Assembly: GCF_035920445.1 (NCBI RefSeq) | Contig: NZ_CP109162.1 | Coordinates: 4,030,001 to 4,094,000 of the forward strand | Origin: Nocardia sp. NBC_01730 | GTDB taxonomy: Bacteria > Actinomycetota > Actinomycetes > Mycobacteriales > Mycobacteriaceae | Direction: 5' to 3' | Length of the DNA stretch: 64,000 nucleotides | Shown here: one piece after another, positions 61,322 to 64,000 of the stretch | Position numbering within the stretch: position 1 is the first letter of the stretch | How the letters are laid out: each line of letters opens with the position of its first letter | Made by a program: the position numbers and the translations under genes | The notes under the pieces: generated by a model | Databases searched by the model: none | What the model saw: the letters and a program-made list of their open reading frames with translations, nothing else | What the model was told of the DNA's origin: nothing

Positions 61322-62058
61322 GAGTTCCGCTCCCTTCGATAGGTGTCCGCCGCCTCGACCAGTGCCCGGATCAACCGTCGGTCGGTGGCATCGACCTCCG
61401 GATGCCATTGCACGCCCAGCAGGAAAGAACCGTCGGTCGCCTCCACCGCCTCGATCGTGCCGTCGGTGGCGTGCGCTGTGGCGAGCAGACCGTCGGCGAG
61501 CCGGTCGATGGCCTGATGATGATGGCAGTGGACCTTCACCTCCGGACCGGCGAATTCCGCGACCCTGCTGCCCGCGGTCGTCAGCACACGGGTGACGCTG
61601 AACCCGCCCTCGGTGCCGGAATGCTCGTCGTGACCGACGACATCGGGGAGATGCGAGATCAGGCTGCCGCCCAATGCCACGTTCATCAGCTGGAGCCCGC
61701 GGCAGACCGCGAGGATCGGCAGGCCGGCTGCCCGCCCCAGCTCGAACAGACCGAATTCCGATTCGTCACGATCCGGCCTGGTGGAGCCGGGGGATCCGCC
61801 CGAAGGGCCGTCGTAGCGGGCGGGATCGATGTCGGCGCCGCCGGTCAGCACCAGCCCGTCGAGCAGCCGCACCAACTCGGGGCGGGGCGCACCGGCGGGC
61901 GGCAGCAACACCGGGATACCGCCCGCCGCGACCACCATGGCGACATAGGTGTGCGGCAAGACCGCGCTGGGCAGGTCCCAGGCATTGAAGCGTGTTTGCT
62001 CCACATAGGTCGGCAGGCCGATCACGGGACGTGCGACCTCAGAGTCGTTCGAAACCAC
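61318..62058 (-). CDS. Class I glutamine amidotransferase-like gamma-glutamyl hydrolase (PuuD type)
   Basis: 246 aa; GTG 62058 with GGGAG, overlapping the glnA4-type gene by 20 bp. Catalytic Cys in PILAVCRGLQLMNVALGG and the His-Glu pair in GVQWHPEVD; LDGLVLTGGADIDPARY is the usual oxyanion region. PuuD-type enzymes release glutamate from gamma-glutamyl acids at the end of the pathway. Position equals Rv2859c. Confidence 0.93.
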
Positions 62059-63403
62059 GGATACGCTCCCAATCGGTGACCGCGGCGTCATAGGCGTCCA
62101 ACTCGACCCGCGCCGCGTTGCGGTAGTGCTCCACTACATCGTCACCGAACGCCGCACGAGCCACCGCGCTGTCCCCGAACAGCTGGGCCGCCTCGCGCAG
62201 TGTCCGCGGCACCCGGGGTCGCTTCGACTGGTAGGCGTTGCCGTGGAATTCCGGCTCCAACGGAAGCTGCCGGTCAATTCCGTGCAGTCCCGCGGCGATC
62301 AGCGCCGCCACGGCGAGATACGGGTTCACGTCTCCTCCGGGCACGCGGTTCTCGAACCGCAGCGAGTGCTCCTCGCCGACCACACGAATGGCGCAGGTCC
62401 GGTTGTCCCGCCCCCACGTGATGGCTGTCGGCGCGAAGCTGCCCGCGACGAATCGCTTGTAGGAGTTGATATTCGGGGCGAGCAGATAGGTGAACTCCCG
62501 CAGACAGTCCAGCTGGCCTGCGATGAAGTGCCGCATCAGCGCCGACGATCCGTCCGCCCCGTCGCCCGCGAACACCGGCTTCCCGGACTCGCCGCGCAAG
62601 CTCAGGTGGATGTGGCACGAATTTCCTTCTCGTTCATCGTATTTCGCCATGAACGTGAGGCTGCGCCCCTCCTGGGCCGCGATCTCCTTCGCGCCGGTCT
62701 TGTAGATGCTGTGGTTGTCGCAGGTCACCAGGGCTTCGTCGTACCGGAACGCGATCTCGTGCTGGCCAGGACCGCATTCGCCCTTGGCCGACTCGACGTA
62801 CATCCCGGCACCGCCCATCTCCTTTCGGATGCGGCGCAGCAACGGCTCGATCCGCGCGGTCCCGAGCATCGAGTAGTCCACGTTGTACTGGTTGGCGGGA
62901 GTCAGCCCGCGATATCCGGCGTTCCATGCCGCTTCGTAGGTGTCATCGAACACCAGGAATTCCAGTTCGGTCCCGACGAACGCGCGCAGGCCACGCTCGG
63001 CCAGCCGGTCCAGTTGCTTGCGCAGCACCTGCCGCGGCGAGGCCGCGACCGCCCGTCCCTCCGGCACCACGTGCTCGACGTCGCACAGCACCAGCGCCGT
63101 GCCAGGCCACCACGGCACCGCCCGCAGCGTGCGCAGATCCGGCCGCAGCACGAAATCCCCGTACCCGGTCTCCCAGGACGACATCGCGTATCCGTCGACC
63201 GTCCTCATCTCCACGTCCACCGCAAGCAGGTAATTGCACGTCTCGGTCGCGTGCTCGACCACCTCGTCCAGGAAGAATCGTGCCGCGCAACGCTTCCCCT
63301 GCAGTCGCCCCTGCATGTCGGTCATCGCGACGAGTACCGTGTCGATCTCCCCCTCATCGACCCGGTCTCGCAACTGCGCCACACTCAGCATCCCGTTACG
63401 CAT
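62039..63403 (-). CDS. glnA4: Glutamine synthetase-like gamma-glutamylamine synthetase (GlnA4 type)
   Basis: 454 aa; ATG 63403 with GAGAGGGG. GS fold with ELEFLVFDDTYEAAW, CGPGQHEIAFRYDEAL, NSCHIHLSL, NSYKRFVAGSFAPTAITWGR and RFENRVPGGDVNPYLAVAAL. It lacks the adenylylation-loop context of GlnA1. Linked to ALDH and a PuuD-like gene, it should glutamylate an amine (ethanolamine or polyamine types are known in this group) rather than ammonia. First gene of the operon. Confidence 0.92.
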   Translation of the reverse strand: MRNGMLSVAQLRDRVDEGEIDTVLVAMTDMQGRLQGKRCAARFFLDEVVEHATETCNYLLAVDVEMRTVDGYAMSSWETGYGDFVLRPDLRTLRAVPWWPGTALVLCDVEHVVPEGRAVAASPRQVLRKQLDRLAERGLRAFVGTELEFLVFDDTYEAAWNAGYRGLTPANQYNVDYSMLGTARIEPLLRRIRKEMGGAGMYVESAKGECGPGQHEIAFRYDEALVTCDNHSIYKTGAKEIAAQEGRSLTFMAKYDEREGNSCHIHLSLRGESGKPVFAGDGADGSSALMRHFIAGQLDCLREFTYLLAPNINSYKRFVAGSFAPTAITWGRDNRTCAIRVVGEEHSLRFENRVPGGDVNPYLAVAALIAAGLHGIDRQLPLEPEFHGNAYQSKRPRVPRTLREAAQLFGDSAVARAAFGDDVVEHYRNAARVELDAYDAAVTDWERIRGFERL

Positions 63404-63455
63404 CCACGACCCCTCTCGGCACCGACCGTGCTCACGGTAGAGCAAACCGGACATG

Positions 63456-63472
63456 TTTGTGGGACACACAAA
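63456..63472 (-). promoter_or_regulatory. Inverted repeat upstream of the glnA4 operon
   Basis: TTTGTG-GGACA-CACAAA, a perfect 6-bp dyad 53 bp before the glnA4 start. The (T)TGT..ACA(A) form is like FadR/GntR-type operators; the regulator gene is not in the window. Confidence 0.55.
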
Positions 63473-63585
63473 TCTGGAAGCGGCCGTGTCGCGCGCATTC
63501 GGCCACGTGATCCGGGAGTCGCCGCAAGCGGTTTGTCGCCGCGATCGGTCAGGACAGTGGGCTGCGCAGCGTGTGACAGCACCGC

Positions 63586-64000
63586 TCAGAAGCTTCCGTT
63601 GCCGCCGATCAGCCAGGGATTGAAGGTGCATTCCAGCACCGGGTGCGCGGTCGGATCGAGCGCGCGCAACGCGATGGACACCGCCCTCGGGGAGTACATC
63701 ATCGTCAGGTGGTCGGACAGATCCTGTTCGCATCCCTCCTGGAGGGTGATGTTGTCCACGTTCGCACCGGGGCCCGCGACCAGAAAGGTCCAGTCGTAGG
63801 GGTTGGCGACCTGGTCATACCGGGAGCCGACCGCCGTGTAGTCCACACCAGGCACCGTGTCGCCCCGCTCGTTCAGCCTGGGGTAGAACGGCGAGCCCAC
63901 CGCCTGCTGGATGCTCGCGAACCCCACGAGGGGCTCATAGAACCCGAGGATGTCGACGCCGAAGTTGGTGATGATCCGGCCCAGTGTCGCGATGCCACTC
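63586..64000 (-). CDS. Secreted triacylglycerol lipase/esterase, C-terminal part only
   Basis: The visible 137 residues continue beyond the window edge. They show YTAVGSRYDQVANPYDWTFL, the catalytic Asp context, and LSDHLTMMYSPRAVSIALRA with the catalytic His (DH), typical of actinobacterial lipase-class alpha/beta hydrolases. The nucleophile Ser lies outside. A single Cys pair (EGCEQ, ECTFNPW) could form a disulfide. Confidence 0.75.
   Translation of the reverse strand, partial: SGIATLGRIITNFGVDILGFYEPLVGFASIQQAVGSPFYPRLNERGDTVPGVDYTAVGSRYDQVANPYDWTFLVAGPGANVDNITLQEGCEQDLSDHLTMMYSPRAVSIALRALDPTAHPVLECTFNPWLIGGNGSF

Overview
The window is high-GC chromosomal DNA from a mycolic-acid actinomycete, most likely Nocardia. 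Supporting this are class Ib nrdHIE/nrdF genes with NrdR-type boxes, a cyclopropane/mycolic acid synthase homologue, an aa3-type CtaD, F420/LLM oxidoreductases, several GTG/TTG or possibly leaderless starts, and gene order I recall from Mycobacterium tuberculosis: serB2-ctaD-fecB ... nrdF2 ... nrdE-nrdI-nrdH-FMN reductase-TetR (Rv3042c-Rv3055), and at the far end SDR-aldC-amidotransferase-glnA4 (Rv2857c-Rv2860c). No rRNA, tRNA, CRISPR array or insertion sequence was seen.

Layout. 1-6837: a chagasin-like (I42) lipoprotein, serB, ctaD, a VOC protein and a FecB-type lipoprotein. The gaps hold a four-copy 69/70-bp tandem repeat, a 199-bp tandem duplication and two copies of a long hairpin element. 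6988-23827: a natural-product block set into the conserved backbone. It has an orphan N-terminal adenylation-domain fragment, a 4430-residue trimodular NRPS (C-A-T-E-C-A-T-C-A-T-E-TE), a translationally coupled DrrABC-type exporter and a small Gly/Pro-rich ORF.

23887-35553: nrdF with its own NrdR boxes, MerR and LLM genes, mgtE with a Pro-rich leader ORF, a large LuxR (LAL) regulator, a decayed zone with small ORFs, then a tryptophan 2,3-dioxygenase-like gene coupled to a kynureninase-like PLP enzyme. 35554-41113: nrdHIE with a second NrdR box pair, FMN reductase divergent from a TetR gene, and nadE. 41202-46420: molybdenum cofactor genes in two divergent arms (moaA-moaD and moeA-moaCB-moaE) and a CobW GTPase.

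46512-64000: a cell-wall amidase, an ECF sigma factor, a secreted protein, a mycolic-acid-type methyltransferase, a short second Rho next to an MFS pump, a hotdog thioesterase, DoxX/TetR, YrhB and YciI proteins, an ATPase pseudogene, an MHS transporter, a TetR/SDR pair, the gamma-glutamylation (glnA4-type) amine catabolic operon, and the end of a lipase.

How it fits together: nrdF and nrdHIE are 10 kb apart on opposite strands but share the same 32-bp-spaced box pairs, so they are probably co-regulated. The NRPS and its exporter form one coupled unit. glnA4, the amidotransferase, aldC and the SDR overlap end to end and should act as one pathway. The best candidates for undescribed biology are the NRPS locus, the mgtE leader ORF, the dioxygenase/PLP pair beside orphan small ORFs, the short Rho with the MFS pump, and the hairpin repeats.
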